Below are positions 16,988 to 25,039 of a stretch of 64,000 bases of DNA, piece after piece. A program made the translations under genes and the position numbers. Source of the stretch: Aurantimonas sp036549475 (GTDB taxonomy: Bacteria; Pseudomonadota; Alphaproteobacteria; Rhizobiales; Rhizobiaceae); the NCBI RefSeq assembly GCF_036549475.1, contig NZ_JAZHLI010000005.1:1-64000 (forward strand), read 5' to 3'. Every line of letters begins with the position of its first letter. Position 1 is the stretch's first letter. The notes under the pieces were generated by a model that did no database searches, had not been told where the DNA came from, and saw only the letters and a program-made list of their open reading frames with translations.

Positions 16988-18181
16988 TCAGGCCTTCAGC
17001 ACCTCGACGCCGGGCAGGGGCTTGCCTTCCATCCATTCCAGGAACGCGCCGCCGGCCGTCGACACATAGGTGAAGTCGCCGGCGACGCCGGCCTGGTTGA
17101 GCGCCGCGACCGTATCGCCGCCGCCTGCGACCGAAACGAGTTCGCCTGCTTTGGTGCGTCTGGCGGCGTGGCGGGCGGCCGCCATCGTCGCCGCCTCGAA
17201 GGGCTCGATCTCGAAGGCGCCGAGCGGGCCGTTCCACACCAGCGTCTTGGCCTTGTCGAGCCAGTCGGAGACCAGCGCGACGGTCTGCGGTCCGGCGTCG
17301 AGGATCATGGCGTCGGCGGGCACTGCGTCGACGGCGACGGTCTCGTTCGCCGCGCCGGCCTTGAACTCGCGGGCGGTGACCGCGTCGACGGGCAGGACGA
17401 TCTTGCAGCCGGCCTTTACAGCCGCCGCCAGGATCGCGCGGGCGGTGTCGGCCAGATCGTGCTCGCAGAGCGACTTGCCGACATCGATCCCCTGGGCGGC
17501 CAGGAACGTGTTGGCCATGCCGCCGCCGATCACCAGCGCATCGACGCGGGTCACCAGGTTGGTGAGCAGGTCGATCTTGGTCGAGACCTTGGCGCCCCCG
17601 ACGACGGCGACGACCGGGCGTTCGGGGTTGCCGAGACCCTTTTCCAGCGCTTCCAGCTCGGCCTGCATGGTGCGGCCGGCATAGGAGGGCAGGTGACGTG
17701 CCAGACCCTCGGTGGAGGCGTGGGCGCGGTGGGCGGCCGAGAAGGCATCGTTGACGAAGACATCGCCCAGCGACGCGAGCTGGCTGACGAAGTCCTCGTC
17801 GTTCTTCTCCTCGCCGGGGTGAAAGCGGGTGTTCTCGAGAAGGACGACATTGCCGTCTTTGAGTGCGGCGACGATGCCGGCGGCGACCGGACCGACGCAG
17901 TCGTCGGCGAAGCCGACCGGCATGCCCAGCATGTCGGACAGCACCGGGGCCAGGGGCTCCAGCGACATCGCCGCATTCGGCTCGCCCTTGGGGCGGCCGA
18001 AATGGGCGAGGAGAATCACGCGGCCGCCCTTGTCGGAAATCTCGCGGATGGTCGGCAGGATGCGCTCGATGCGGGTGCGATCGCCGACCTTGCCGTCCTT
18101 GATCGGCACGTTCAGATCAACCCGCAGCAGCACGCGCTTGCCGGTGACATCGGCGTCGTCGAGCGTCTTGAACTCCGTCAT
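16988..18181 (-). CDS. pgk: Phosphoglycerate kinase
   Basis: A 397-residue cytoplasmic enzyme that transfers phosphate between 1,3-bisphosphoglycerate and ADP in glycolysis, gluconeogenesis and the Calvin cycle. The N-terminal RVDLNVPI motif, substrate-binding HFGRPKG, and the nucleotide-binding C-terminal features WNGPLGAFE and VAGGGDT are present, and length matches the family. The start is the ATG at 18181, preceded by GAGGAGG with 6-base spacing; an ATG five codons upstream overlaps that ribosome site. In many alphaproteobacteria pgk directly follows gap; here gap is on the same strand but 5.7 kb upstream, with an antiporter and a TRAP operon in between. Confidence 0.97.
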   Translation of the reverse strand: MTEFKTLDDADVTGKRVLLRVDLNVPIKDGKVGDRTRIERILPTIREISDKGGRVILLAHFGRPKGEPNAAMSLEPLAPVLSDMLGMPVGFADDCVGPVAAGIVAALKDGNVVLLENTRFHPGEEKNDEDFVSQLASLGDVFVNDAFSAAHRAHASTEGLARHLPSYAGRTMQAELEALEKGLGNPERPVVAVVGGAKVSTKIDLLTNLVTRVDALVIGGGMANTFLAAQGIDVGKSLCEHDLADTARAILAAAVKAGCKIVLPVDAVTAREFKAGAANETVAVDAVPADAMILDAGPQTVALVSDWLDKAKTLVWNGPLGAFEIEPFEAATMAAARHAARRTKAGELVSVAGGGDTVAALNQAGVAGDFTYVSTAGGAFLEWMEGKPLPGVEVLKA

Positions 18182-18386
18182 GGTAGTCCTCCTCATGGAA
18201 ACATGCCGCAGGGCGCAGGATCAGGCCTGGGACGCGGCTGGTCGTTGTCGGACCAGCATGTCCCGTCGATATGCGGGTGCCCCTCGTGGCGTCCGGGCCG
18301 GGCCACGGTCGCCAAGGGCATGTAGCGCGGCACGACGCGCGAGGGCAACGGCGATCGCAACCCCGGTGTAATTTCACCGGCGCGCG

Positions 18387-20201
18387 TCAGTCCCCGTCCT
18401 GGGACCGGCCGCGCCGCAGGATCTTGCGCGCCAGTGCCAGGAGGTCCCTCAGGTTCAGGAACAGCGGAATCTGCCTGCCGCCACTGCCTTCGGGCTCCAG
18501 CGACAGGCCGGCACGCACGATCGCTCCGTCGACGCCGGCTTCGCGGACGATCAGCTCGACCGGCCGCACGGTGACGCGGTCGCCATATTCGGCGCGGCCA
18601 CCGAGCCGGCCGACCATCATTTCGGAAATCGACATCGCGGCCTCGGTCTCCGACAGCCGAGCGCCATAGGCCACCACGAGACCGCTTGCGGGTGAGGCTG
18701 GATCGATGGCGAACTGGCCGAAGAACTCGGCGTCGTCCGGGCTCACCCTGGCCGGGCTGGCGAAAAGACGGTCGAGCAGGGGCGGATAGCGCTGCGAGAT
18801 GAAGAGGAAGACGTAGTCGCCGGCGCGCAGCCGTCCGGCATACTGGTAGCGCATCGACTGGCCGTCCCGGATGACCAGCGAGGGGCGGGCCCAGCGCGGG
18901 ATGCGTTCGCCGCGGGCGACAGGACTGTCGGGTACCACGCGATAGGTCAAAAGCTCGTGGTTGGCGGTTCCGGGCAGTTCCAGCTCGACCTTCTCGATCG
19001 GCCCGATCCGCGGCGGTACGACGAGGCCGAGGCGGCGGGCAAGAAGGCCGATCGTCCAGCCCTGCACGAGCAGCGAAGCCAGGACAATGATGAAGGCGGT
19101 GTTGAAGAACAGCCTGGCATCGTCGAGCCCGCCGATCAGCGGGACGATGGCCAGGAGGATCGAGACCGCACCGCGCAGGCCCACCCAGGAGATGAAGGCG
19201 CCCTCGCGGCGCTGGAAGTCGAAGGGCAGCAGGCAAAGCCAGACGGCCATCGGCCGCGCGACGAAGATCAGGAAGGCGGCCAGCCCGATCGCTGGCAGGA
19301 AGATCTCGCCAAACTCGGACGGCGTCGCCAGCAGGCCGAGGATCAGGAACATGACGATCTGGGCGAGCCAGGTGAGTCCGTCCTGGAAGCGCTTCAGACT
19401 CGGCGCGTTGCGCAGCCCGCTATTGGCTGCGTAGAGACCCGCGATGTAGACGGCCAGGAAGCCCGAGCCGCCGACGGCGCCGGTCACGGCGAAGACCAGC
19501 ATGGCGAGCGCCAGCGTGAAGATCGGCAAAAGGCCGCGGTCGATCTCCAGCTTCGAGACGAGCGTGCGGATCAGCCAGCCGCCGGCGAAGCCGAAGGCCA
19601 CCCCCAGCCCCATCTGCTGAGCGAAGCCCAAAAGGACGTCCACGCCCAGATCCTCCAGACCCGCGCCTGAGGCCAGGAGTTCGACCAGCGCGATCGTCAG
19701 GAAGATCGCCATGGGATCGTTGGTGCCGGATTCGATCTCCAGGAGCGAGCGGACCCGCTCGCGAATGGTGATGCCGCCGACGCGCAGCAGGAAGAACACC
19801 GCGGCGGCGTCGGTCGAGCCGACGATGGCTCCGAGGAGCATGCCTTCCGCCAGAGGCAGCCCGAGCAGCCAGGAAGCCGCAAGGCCGAACAGGGCCGCCG
19901 TGATGAGGACGCCGACGGTCGCCAGGGTGATCGCCGGCACGGCGGCCTGGCGAAAGGCGTGCAGCGACGTGCCGAAACCGGAATCGAACAGGATGATCGC
20001 CAGGGCCAGCGTGCCGACGAAATAGGCGAGGCCGGCATTGTCGAAATCGATGCCGAGGCCATCAACGCCGGTCAATAGGCCGATCGACAGGAACAGGAGG
20101 AGGAGGGGGGCGCCGAAGCGGAAGGCGAGAAGGCTGGAAAACGCAGCCAGCAGGATCAGGACCGTGGCAACGAGGATGACGAGGTAGATCGATTCGAGCA
20201 T
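18387..20201 (-). CDS. Potassium/proton antiporter, CPA1 NhaP2-like, with C-terminal regulatory domains
   Basis: A 604-residue inner-membrane protein. Residues 1-400 form about 12 helices of a cation/proton exchanger, with the ion-site sequence LFDSGFGTS and the IGSTDAAAVF-like stretch GAIVGSTDAAAVFFLLRVGG followed by LEIESGTNDPMAIF. The C-terminal third is cytoplasmic: a TrkA_C-like segment (about 430-500) and a CorC/HlyC-like segment (about 510-590), the layout of NhaP2/CvrA K+/H+ antiporters. It would export K+ (or Na+) against protons for pH and osmotic balance. The ATG at 20201 begins MLESIYLV directly at the first helix. It lies between the TRAP operon and pgk on the same strand, 205 bases upstream of pgk. 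Confidence 0.9.
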   Translation of the reverse strand: MLESIYLVILVATVLILLAAFSSLLAFRFGAPLLLLFLSIGLLTGVDGLGIDFDNAGLAYFVGTLALAIILFDSGFGTSLHAFRQAAVPAITLATVGVLITAALFGLAASWLLGLPLAEGMLLGAIVGSTDAAAVFFLLRVGGITIRERVRSLLEIESGTNDPMAIFLTIALVELLASGAGLEDLGVDVLLGFAQQMGLGVAFGFAGGWLIRTLVSKLEIDRGLLPIFTLALAMLVFAVTGAVGGSGFLAVYIAGLYAANSGLRNAPSLKRFQDGLTWLAQIVMFLILGLLATPSEFGEIFLPAIGLAAFLIFVARPMAVWLCLLPFDFQRREGAFISWVGLRGAVSILLAIVPLIGGLDDARLFFNTAFIIVLASLLVQGWTIGLLARRLGLVVPPRIGPIEKVELELPGTANHELLTYRVVPDSPVARGERIPRWARPSLVIRDGQSMRYQYAGRLRAGDYVFLFISQRYPPLLDRLFASPARVSPDDAEFFGQFAIDPASPASGLVVAYGARLSETEAAMSISEMMVGRLGGRAEYGDRVTVRPVELIVREAGVDGAIVRAGLSLEPEGSGGRQIPLFLNLRDLLALARKILRRGRSQDGD

Positions 20202-20380
20202 CGGCGGGGTCGGCAATCCTTCTCGTCGACTACGCCATGGATTCCGCCGACGGGTCTTCCCGCCCCAACGTCGGCATCCAGCGCGCCACAAGGCATCGAT
20301 ATAGCCCGCGGTATCGCGTTTGCCAGCGCGGCCGGCGCCGGTAAATGTCGCGCCGAGGCTCAGCTGTTTCGCGCGCGCGG

Positions 20381-20419
20381 AAATGCAAAAGGCCGGCCCG
20401 CCATGATGGCGGACCGGCC
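20381..20419 (-). terminator. Rho-independent terminator of the first TRAP operon
   Basis: Read on the minus strand, a GC-rich stem (GGCCGGTCCGCC paired with GGCGGGCCGGCC, one G-U pair, loop ATCAT) is followed by TTTTGCATTT. It begins 28 bases past the stop of the TRAP large permease gene and ends before the antiporter start, so the TRAP operon and antiporter are probably separate transcripts. Confidence 0.75.
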
Positions 20420-20447
20420 TCGATGCTTTGCTTCTGCGTGCTGTCGC

Positions 20448-21776
20448 TCAGCGCCCGGTGATGCCCGGGAACACGATCAGAACGATCAGGGCCAGGATCT
20501 GCAGCGCGATGAACGGCAACAGGGCCCTGAAGATGTCGCCCAGCGAGATGTCCGGCGGAGCGACGCTCTTCAGGTAGAAGGCTGCCGGGCCGAAGGGCGG
20601 CGACATGAACGACACCTGCATGTTCATGCAGAACAGCACGCCGAACCAGATCGGATCGTAGCCGAGCTCGACGATGATCGGCACGAAGATCGGCAGCGTC
20701 AGCAGTGCGATGCCGACCCAGTCGAGGAACATGCCGAGCACGAACAGGATCAGCATCATGAACAGCAGCACGTAGATCGGCTCGTCCGAGATGCCGATGA
20801 TCAGCGACGACACGAAGTCGATGCCGCCCATCAGGTTGAACACGCCGACGATGGCACTGGCACCGATACCGATCCAGACGATCATGCCGACGGTGGCGAG
20901 GGTCTGCATCGCCGCGCCGCGCAGGAGTTCGAAAGTGAACTCGCCGCGCACCACGGTCGCCAGCAGCACGCCGCCGACGCCGATGGCCGAGGCCTCGGTG
21001 ACCGAAGCGATGCCGCCATAGATCGAGCCGAGCACGAAGGTCACGACCAGGAGCGGCAGGATCAGGCCCTTGAGAAGCTTGATCTTCTGCGCCAGCGGAA
21101 TGATCTCGGGATCGGGGTCCGGCACGATGCCCTTGGTGAAATACGCCCGGAAGAGAACGTAGAGCACGTAGAAGCTGGCCAGCATCACGCCGGGCAGGAA
21201 CGACGCGGTGAAGAGGTCGCCGATCGAGACATTGGCCGCAAGGCCGTAGACGATGAGCACGATGGAGGGTGGGATCATCGTGCCGAGTGCGCCGCCGGCG
21301 CAGACGACGCCGATGGCGAGGCTGCGGTCGTAGCCCAGACGCAGCATCTGCGGCAGGGCCAGAAGACCCAGGAGCACGATCTCGCCGCCGATGATGCCGC
21401 TCATCGCCGCGAGGATGACGGCCACGAAGATGGTCTGGATCGCCACGCCGCCGCGCACGCGGTTGGAGATCAGCTTCATGGCGTCGAACAGGTCGCGCGC
21501 AATGCCGGATCGATCGAGGATCGCGGCCATCAGCACGAACATCGGCACCGAGACGAAGATGAAGGACGAGACGAAGCTGAAGACGCGACTGGTGATCAGC
21601 GGCACCGCCATCGGACCAAACCAGCCGAGAGCGAAGATGAGCGCCACGAGAAGCGTGACGAAGGCCAGCGGCATGCCGGTCAGGAGCAACCCGAACAGCA
21701 TGAGGAACATCACCAGGGTGCCGTAGCCAATGCCCAACGCCTGGAGATTGATGCCGAGGTCGAAGATTTCGGCCAT
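20448..21776 (-). CDS. dctM: TRAP transporter large permease subunit (DctM type)
   Basis: A 442-residue membrane protein with about 12 helices and the DctM features MFLMLFGLLLTGMPLAF near the N-terminus, GGALGTMIPPSIVLIVYGL in the middle, and NMQVSFMSPPFGPAAFYLKS near the C-terminus. It is the Na+-driven translocation subunit of a tripartite ATP-independent periplasmic transporter for organic acids. Its ATG immediately follows the stop of the small permease gene (no gap), giving translational coupling. The operon order on this strand is binding protein, small permease, large permease, then a terminator. The long branch with 442 residues is the sialic acid/keto-acid/DctM size class; substrate is not identifiable. 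Confidence 0.93.
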   Translation of the reverse strand: MAEIFDLGINLQALGIGYGTLVMFLMLFGLLLTGMPLAFVTLLVALIFALGWFGPMAVPLITSRVFSFVSSFIFVSVPMFVLMAAILDRSGIARDLFDAMKLISNRVRGGVAIQTIFVAVILAAMSGIIGGEIVLLGLLALPQMLRLGYDRSLAIGVVCAGGALGTMIPPSIVLIVYGLAANVSIGDLFTASFLPGVMLASFYVLYVLFRAYFTKGIVPDPDPEIIPLAQKIKLLKGLILPLLVVTFVLGSIYGGIASVTEASAIGVGGVLLATVVRGEFTFELLRGAAMQTLATVGMIVWIGIGASAIVGVFNLMGGIDFVSSLIIGISDEPIYVLLFMMLILFVLGMFLDWVGIALLTLPIFVPIIVELGYDPIWFGVLFCMNMQVSFMSPPFGPAAFYLKSVAPPDISLGDIFRALLPFIALQILALIVLIVFPGITGR

Positions 21777-22376
21777 TTATGCGTCCTGCTTGGAACCGCG
21801 TCGTGCACGACGGGCATGATTGATGGCCAGGACCACGAACTGGATGGCCAGGACGATCATGACGATGAACAGAAAGCCCTTCAGGAGGGCGGGGGTCGGC
21901 GGGTTCCAGGCGCTCCCGGTGCCTTCCATATGGAAAGCCCCGCTGGGGTTCCAGAACGAGGTCGCCACCATCAGCCAGGAGGCCCAGGCAAAGAACGCCG
22001 CTGAGATTGCGCTGATGATGTAGATGATGACGTCGAAGATGATGCGAATTCGGGGGCCGAGGGCGTCGTAGATCAGGACAACCCGGATGTGGCTGTCGCG
22101 GGCGGCGCAGAAAAGGCCACCATAGATAAAGGCGATGGCGCACAGGAAGATGCTCGTCTCGTGCACCCAGTTGGTCGGGCTGCCCAGCACATAGCGCATG
22201 AAGATCTCGAACAGGAGGATCGCCGCAGAGCCGACGATGGCCGCCGCGAAGATGTAGCCGACCCATTCGATGCCGCGTCCCAGGGCACCTGCTTCGGAAA
22301 CGATGTCTCCGGTGCCTTCGCTGGTTGCGCTGAGATCCGGATCGCGTCCGTCGATGGCAATGGGGTCACGAGTCAT
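21777..22376 (-). CDS. dctQ: TRAP transporter small permease subunit (DctQ type)
   Basis: A 199-residue protein with four membrane helices, starting near residue 40 after a polar, acidic N-terminal tail. The helix-loop features FEIFMRYVLGSPTNWVHE and AARDSHIRVVLIYD are hallmarks of DctQ, the small integral subunit that pairs with DctM. The ATG follows AAGGACG with eight-base spacing. It abuts the large permease gene and is separated from the upstream binding protein gene by 75 bases that contain a strong hairpin. Confidence 0.92.
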   Translation of the reverse strand: MTRDPIAIDGRDPDLSATSEGTGDIVSEAGALGRGIEWVGYIFAAAIVGSAAILLFEIFMRYVLGSPTNWVHETSIFLCAIAFIYGGLFCAARDSHIRVVLIYDALGPRIRIIFDVIIYIISAISAAFFAWASWLMVATSFWNPSGAFHMEGTGSAWNPPTPALLKGFLFIVMIVLAIQFVVLAINHARRARRGSKQDA

Positions 22377-22405
22377 GCTCGGATCGTCCTTGGAGAGGAA
22401 TGAAA

Positions 22406-22431
22406 GCGGGCGGGGCGTTTGCCCCGCCCGC
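22406..22431 (-). terminator. Intercistronic hairpin between TRAP binding-protein and permease genes
   Basis: A perfect 11-base-pair stem (GCGGGCGGGGC / GCCCCGCCCGC) with a four-base loop, followed on the minus strand by TTTCATTCC. The poor U-run suggests partial termination or protection of the 3' end of the binding-protein mRNA rather than full stop; such sites allow binding proteins to be made in excess over permeases. Confidence 0.6.
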
Positions 22432-22451
22432 CGCTCAAGATGGTGTCTGTC

Positions 22452-23477
22452 TTACTGAGCCTTGAGAAGGCCTTCCTTCTCGAGATACGCGGTCAGCAGG
22501 TCGTAAACCTTCTGCGCATTCTCGGACTGGGCGGCCTGCTTCTCCCACTCGCCGATGGCGATCGTGCGGAACTTGGCCCGCTCTTCTTCCGACCAGTCGT
22601 GGATGGTGGCGCCCTGCGCCTTGGCTTCCTCGACGGCCTTGGCGTTCTTGTCGGCAAGCGCGGCGTTCTGGCGCTGGGCCAGCTCGACGACCGACTCCTC
22701 GAGGGTCTTCTGGACGTCCTCGGACAGCGCGTCCCACTTCTGCTTGTTCATCGAGAACTCGATGAGCGGCATGGAGTGGAAGCCCGGATAGACCGGATGC
22801 GGGGCGATCTTGTTGAGGCCCTGCGCCTGGTTGACATGGAAGACGCTGTAGTCGGCCGCCTCGACGACGCCCTTGTCGAGCGAGGTGAAGACTTCCGAGG
22901 TCGGCAGGTTGACCGGCGAAGCGCCGGCAGCTGCGAAGATGTTCTGCACGAGACCGGCCGGAGCGCGCAGCTTCAGACCCTGGAGGTCATCGACGCCTTC
23001 AAGCGGGACTGCGGAGACGAAGGCTTCCAGGCCCGGCGTGGTGCCGCCGAAGAAATGCGTGCCGTAAGGCTGGACCAGTTCGTTCATCAGCTCCTTGCCG
23101 CCGCCCTCGTTGATGAACTTCAGCATCTGCTGCGGGTCCGACCACGCGCCGACCGGGTTGGCGATCAGGCCGAAGGCCGGGTCCTTGCCAGCGAAGTAGG
23201 AGGTGTCGGTGATGTGGCCGTCGAGGATGCCCGCGCCGACGGCGTCGAGGGTTTCCTGGAAATCGACAACGGCGCCGACCGGCAGGAGATCGATGGATAC
23301 CGCGCCGCCCGTCTCCTCGCTGACGCCGTCAGCCCATTCCTTGTAGAGCAGGTAGTTCGCATCGCCAGACGGATCGCTCGACTGGAACTTCAGCGAGACT
23401 TCCTGCGCCATGGCGCTGGTGGTCAGCACGGCGAACGCTGCGCCCGTCAGAAGGGCTTTGATAGTTGTATTGAGCAA
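22452..23477 (-). CDS. dctP: TRAP transporter solute-binding protein (DctP type)
   Basis: A 341-residue periplasmic receptor. The Sec signal (TIKALLTGAAFAVLTTSAMAQ) is followed by the DctP fold: an early LKFQSSDPSG strand, the LKLRAPAG segment whose Arg usually pairs with the substrate carboxylate, and VEAADYSVFHVNQ. No ATG lies near the signal peptide; the start is a TTG at 23477 with AGGGAGA about seven bases upstream, and the frame upstream of it is not signal-like. It leads the dctP-dctQ-dctM operon. The ligand is probably an organic acid. Its sequence is clearly different from the three Tat-type receptors at 47-55 kb. Confidence 0.92.
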   Translation of the reverse strand: MLNTTIKALLTGAAFAVLTTSAMAQEVSLKFQSSDPSGDANYLLYKEWADGVSEETGGAVSIDLLPVGAVVDFQETLDAVGAGILDGHITDTSYFAGKDPAFGLIANPVGAWSDPQQMLKFINEGGGKELMNELVQPYGTHFFGGTTPGLEAFVSAVPLEGVDDLQGLKLRAPAGLVQNIFAAAGASPVNLPTSEVFTSLDKGVVEAADYSVFHVNQAQGLNKIAPHPVYPGFHSMPLIEFSMNKQKWDALSEDVQKTLEESVVELAQRQNAALADKNAKAVEEAKAQGATIHDWSEEERAKFRTIAIGEWEKQAAQSENAQKVYDLLTAYLEKEGLLKAQ

Positions 23478-23877
23478 GTTGCTTCTCCCTGAGAGTCTGT
23501 TTCGTCTACGGTCGCCCGCTGTCGCGGTCGATGATTCCGGGGCGCACTCCACACACCATCCGGAAATCCGTAGCTGGACGCGCACCATACGACTGCGGGC
23601 TCTCGCGTCAATGGAAATCTCAGGTCCGTACACGCTAAGTTTAACGAGGCTGTTTGCCGTCTACGGGAATGCATCAATTTTTGGCGTGGCGCGCTCATGC
23701 GCACGATAGCCGGCTGGCTAAAGTATAATTTCCAGGATATTCACCGGATTTACTTAAATGGAGCGATGATCCGGCAGATTCGATGGGCTGCGATCAGACG
23801 ATCCATGGCAGACGCATGGCGGGGCCGCCCGTGTGGACAGCCCCGCGATCGACCTGACCGTACCGCGACGTCGCGGC
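23478..23877. promoter_or_regulatory. Spacer between gap and the TRAP operon
   Basis: A 400-base gene-free stretch between the stop of gap and the TTG start of the downstream TRAP operon, both minus strand. About 23640-23760 is AT-rich (for example AAAGTATAATTTCCAGGAT at 23720-23738) and is the most likely place for the operon promoter. Nearer gap, GCGGGGC (23819-23825) and GCCCCGC (23840-23846) can pair into a 7-base-pair hairpin that may end the gap transcript, although no T-run follows. No coding or RNA gene seen. Confidence 0.45.
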
Positions 23878-24894
23878 TCAGTTCGTCCGGGCCATGGCGA
23901 TGGCCGTGTCGGACATGCGGTTGGAGAAGCCCCATTCGTTGTCGTACCAGGACAGGATTCGCACGAAGGTGCCGTCCATGACCTTGGTCTGGTCCATGTG
24001 GAACACCGAGGAATGCGGGTCGTGGTTGAAGTCGTGGCTGACATTCGGCGCGTCGGTGTAGCCGAGGATGCTCTTCAGTGGGCCGTCGGCCGCCGCACGG
24101 ATGGCGTCCTGCACCTCGCCGACGGTGGTCTCGCGCTTGGCGAGGAACTTGAAGTCGACGACCGAGACGTTGGGGGTCGGCACGCGGATGGCGACGCCGT
24201 CGAGGCGTCCCTTCAACTCGGGCATGACGAGGGCCACGGCCTTGGCGGCGCCGGTCGAGGTGGGGATCATCGACAGGGCGGCGGCGCGACCCCGGTAGAG
24301 ATCCTTGTGCATGGTATCCAGCGTCGGCTGGTCGCCGGTGTAGGAGTGGATCGTCGTCATGAAGCCCTTGTCGATGCCGATGGCGTCGTTGAGGACCTTG
24401 GCGACCGGAGCCAGGCAGTTCGTCGTGCAGGAGGCGTTGGAGACGATCTTGTCGTCGGCGGACAGCGTGTCGTGGTTGACGCCATAGACGATGGTCTTCT
24501 CGGCGCCGGCCGTTCCGGACAGCGGACCGGAAATCAGGACCTTCTTGGCCCCGGCCTCGAGATGGGCGGCAGCCTTCGCGGGATCGGTGAAGATGCCGGT
24601 GCATTCCATGGCGATGTCGACGCCGAGCTCGGCCCAGGGCAGGTTCTTCGGGTCGCGCTCGGCCGTCACGCGGATCGGCCCGCGGCCGACATCGATCGTG
24701 TTGCCGTCGACCGTCACGGTGCCGGGGAAGCGGCCATGGACACTGTCGAAGCGGATCAGATGGGCGTTGGTCTCGACCGGGCCAAGGTCGTTGATGCCGA
24801 CGACCTCGATGTCGGTGCGGCCGGACTCGATGATGGCGCGCAGCACATTGCGGCCGATGCGGCCGAAGCCATTGATTGCAACGCGAACTGTCAT
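23878..24894 (-). CDS. gap: Type I glyceraldehyde-3-phosphate dehydrogenase
   Basis: A 338-residue NAD(P)-dependent enzyme that converts glyceraldehyde 3-phosphate to 1,3-bisphosphoglycerate. The Rossmann motif NGFGRIGRNV (8-17), the active-site SNASCTTNCLAP with Cys156, the catalytic His in TTIHSYTGDQ and the C-terminal WYDNEWGFSNRM are all intact. The residue after the second strand region (VVGINDLG) carries Asp-Leu typical of NAD preference in the DL type. A clear AGGAGA site sits eight bases before the ATG. It lies 145 bases downstream of tkt on the same strand, in the order expected for alphaproteobacterial tkt-gap-pgk clusters. Confidence 0.97.
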   Translation of the reverse strand: MTVRVAINGFGRIGRNVLRAIIESGRTDIEVVGINDLGPVETNAHLIRFDSVHGRFPGTVTVDGNTIDVGRGPIRVTAERDPKNLPWAELGVDIAMECTGIFTDPAKAAAHLEAGAKKVLISGPLSGTAGAEKTIVYGVNHDTLSADDKIVSNASCTTNCLAPVAKVLNDAIGIDKGFMTTIHSYTGDQPTLDTMHKDLYRGRAAALSMIPTSTGAAKAVALVMPELKGRLDGVAIRVPTPNVSVVDFKFLAKRETTVGEVQDAIRAAADGPLKSILGYTDAPNVSHDFNHDPHSSVFHMDQTKVMDGTFVRILSWYDNEWGFSNRMSDTAIAMARTN

Positions 24895-25039
24895 GATCCG
24901 TCTCCTGTGGTGGCGCGGGGCCGAACCCGCCGGGCGTCTCGTCCGCCATGGCCTCTACAGAAGCGGGCGGTCGGGATCAATATTGCGGCCGGTCAGCAAT
25001 TCTTATGCCGTGAATGACTTTCCGTGATGACGGAAATCC

